This document shows, in pieces, positions 63,894 through 64,000 of a stretch of DNA of 64,000 nucleotides. The notes beneath the pieces were generated by a model. It worked only from the letters and a program-made list of their open reading frames with translations, ran no database searches and was not told the DNA's origin. Within the stretch, counting starts at the first letter, position 1. Each line of letters begins with the position of its first letter. This stretch comes from Pelodera strongyloides. Taxonomy: Eukaryota > Nematoda > Chromadorea > Rhabditida > Rhabditidae. The stretch is taken from positions 235,742 to 299,741 of the forward strand of contig JAANDG010000128.1 in assembly GCA_036852015.1 (NCBI GenBank), given 5' to 3'. Made by a program: the position numbers and the translations under genes.

Positions 63894-64000
63894 ATTCGCA
63901 GCATGTTGCGGTGCTCGAATATCGGCAATTGGCAGTGGACCATTGCAGCCGGGGGACTTAGTGAAGCCGACAGTTGCCCGCCCTCGGTTGCACTTCCTTT
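63894..64000 (-). CDS. Modular-gene exon E5 (copy B, cut by window end)
   Basis: Donor CGAATGC|gtgagt. Minus-strand frame QLSASLSPPAAMVHCQLP, IFEHRNMLRM, in phase with E4 copy B. It lacks a 16-bp segment present in copy A just upstream. The acceptor lies beyond the window. Confidence 0.45.

Larger units (their letters stand above)
62290..64000 (-). repeat. Module B: segmental copy of 53280-54480
   Basis: From taaattccaaaatatcaccaaaac to the window end, collinear with 53340-54480 at high identity apart from a ~445-bp insertion (63288-63735) and small indels. Contains E3, a truncated D, E4 and E5. Confidence 0.9.

Noticed and set aside
1..64000. CRISPR arrays, bacterial operons, phage genes, rRNA genes, spliced-leader sequences
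   Set aside because: Looked for regularly spaced direct repeats with unique spacers, Shine-Dalgarno-led gene strings, conserved rRNA segments and a nematode SL1-type sequence; none was found.

Overview
The window is non-coding-dominated eukaryotic DNA: AT-rich, with canonical GT..AG introns, AATAAA polyadenylation signals, tRNA-derived repeats, a non-LTR retrotransposon, an LTR retrotransposon and many short inverted-repeat elements. Short introns of about 90-120 bp and compact TTTCAG/TTTTAG acceptors without a long upstream polypyrimidine tract point to an invertebrate, most likely a nematode. This is inference; no organism-specific gene was recognised. There are no bacterial operons, CRISPR arrays or phage genes.

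Layout. 1-6.9 kb: dispersed repeats (copies at 30.6-31.7 and 41.2 kb), two MITEs, a terminal-inverted-repeat element, two tRNA-like sequences and a run of three abutting hairpins. 6.9-12.3 kb: a direct tandem duplication of a 2.7 kb unit carrying a tRNA-derived SINE and a small three-exon gene (91 aa; left copy open, right copy frameshifted). 12.3-20.1 kb: duplicated exon-like blocks, a four-exon 129-aa gene model (15.5-16.2 kb) with a partial copy (17.3-17.7 kb), and a plus-strand copy of a modular gene (18.2-19.9 kb). 20-25.9 kb: repeats, a 351-bp full-length palindrome with TTAA ends, and an inverted copy of the 13-15 kb exons. 25.9-30.6 kb: a nearly intact 4.3-kb APE-type LINE with 73-bp target-site duplications, nested in a MITE. 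31.8-35.6 kb: a giant palindrome with 1.7-kb arms carrying acidic-protein exons. 36-41 kb: minisatellites and small exon candidates. 41.2-44.6 kb: a 227-bp tandem array, a 1.5-kb foldback element with a pseudo-tRNA-Asp in each arm, and a cluster of tRNA T-arm-like boxes. 45-47 kb: a G3BP/Rasputin-like N-terminal (NTF2-like) fragment. 47-52 kb: mostly unassigned. 52.2-64 kb: a minus-strand modular gene whose exons are repeated at least three times with compatible phases, interrupted at 57.4-60.6 kb by a young non-autonomous LTR element with 485-bp LTRs and an ATATG target duplication.

The recurring theme is copying of exon-sized blocks in both orientations, most copies carrying one or a few indels. 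The window therefore looks like a segmentally duplicated, transposon-invaded cluster around one modular low-complexity/acidic gene family rather than a set of housekeeping genes. Coordinates of exon-like blocks come from splice-signal and phase reasoning by eye and need transcript support.
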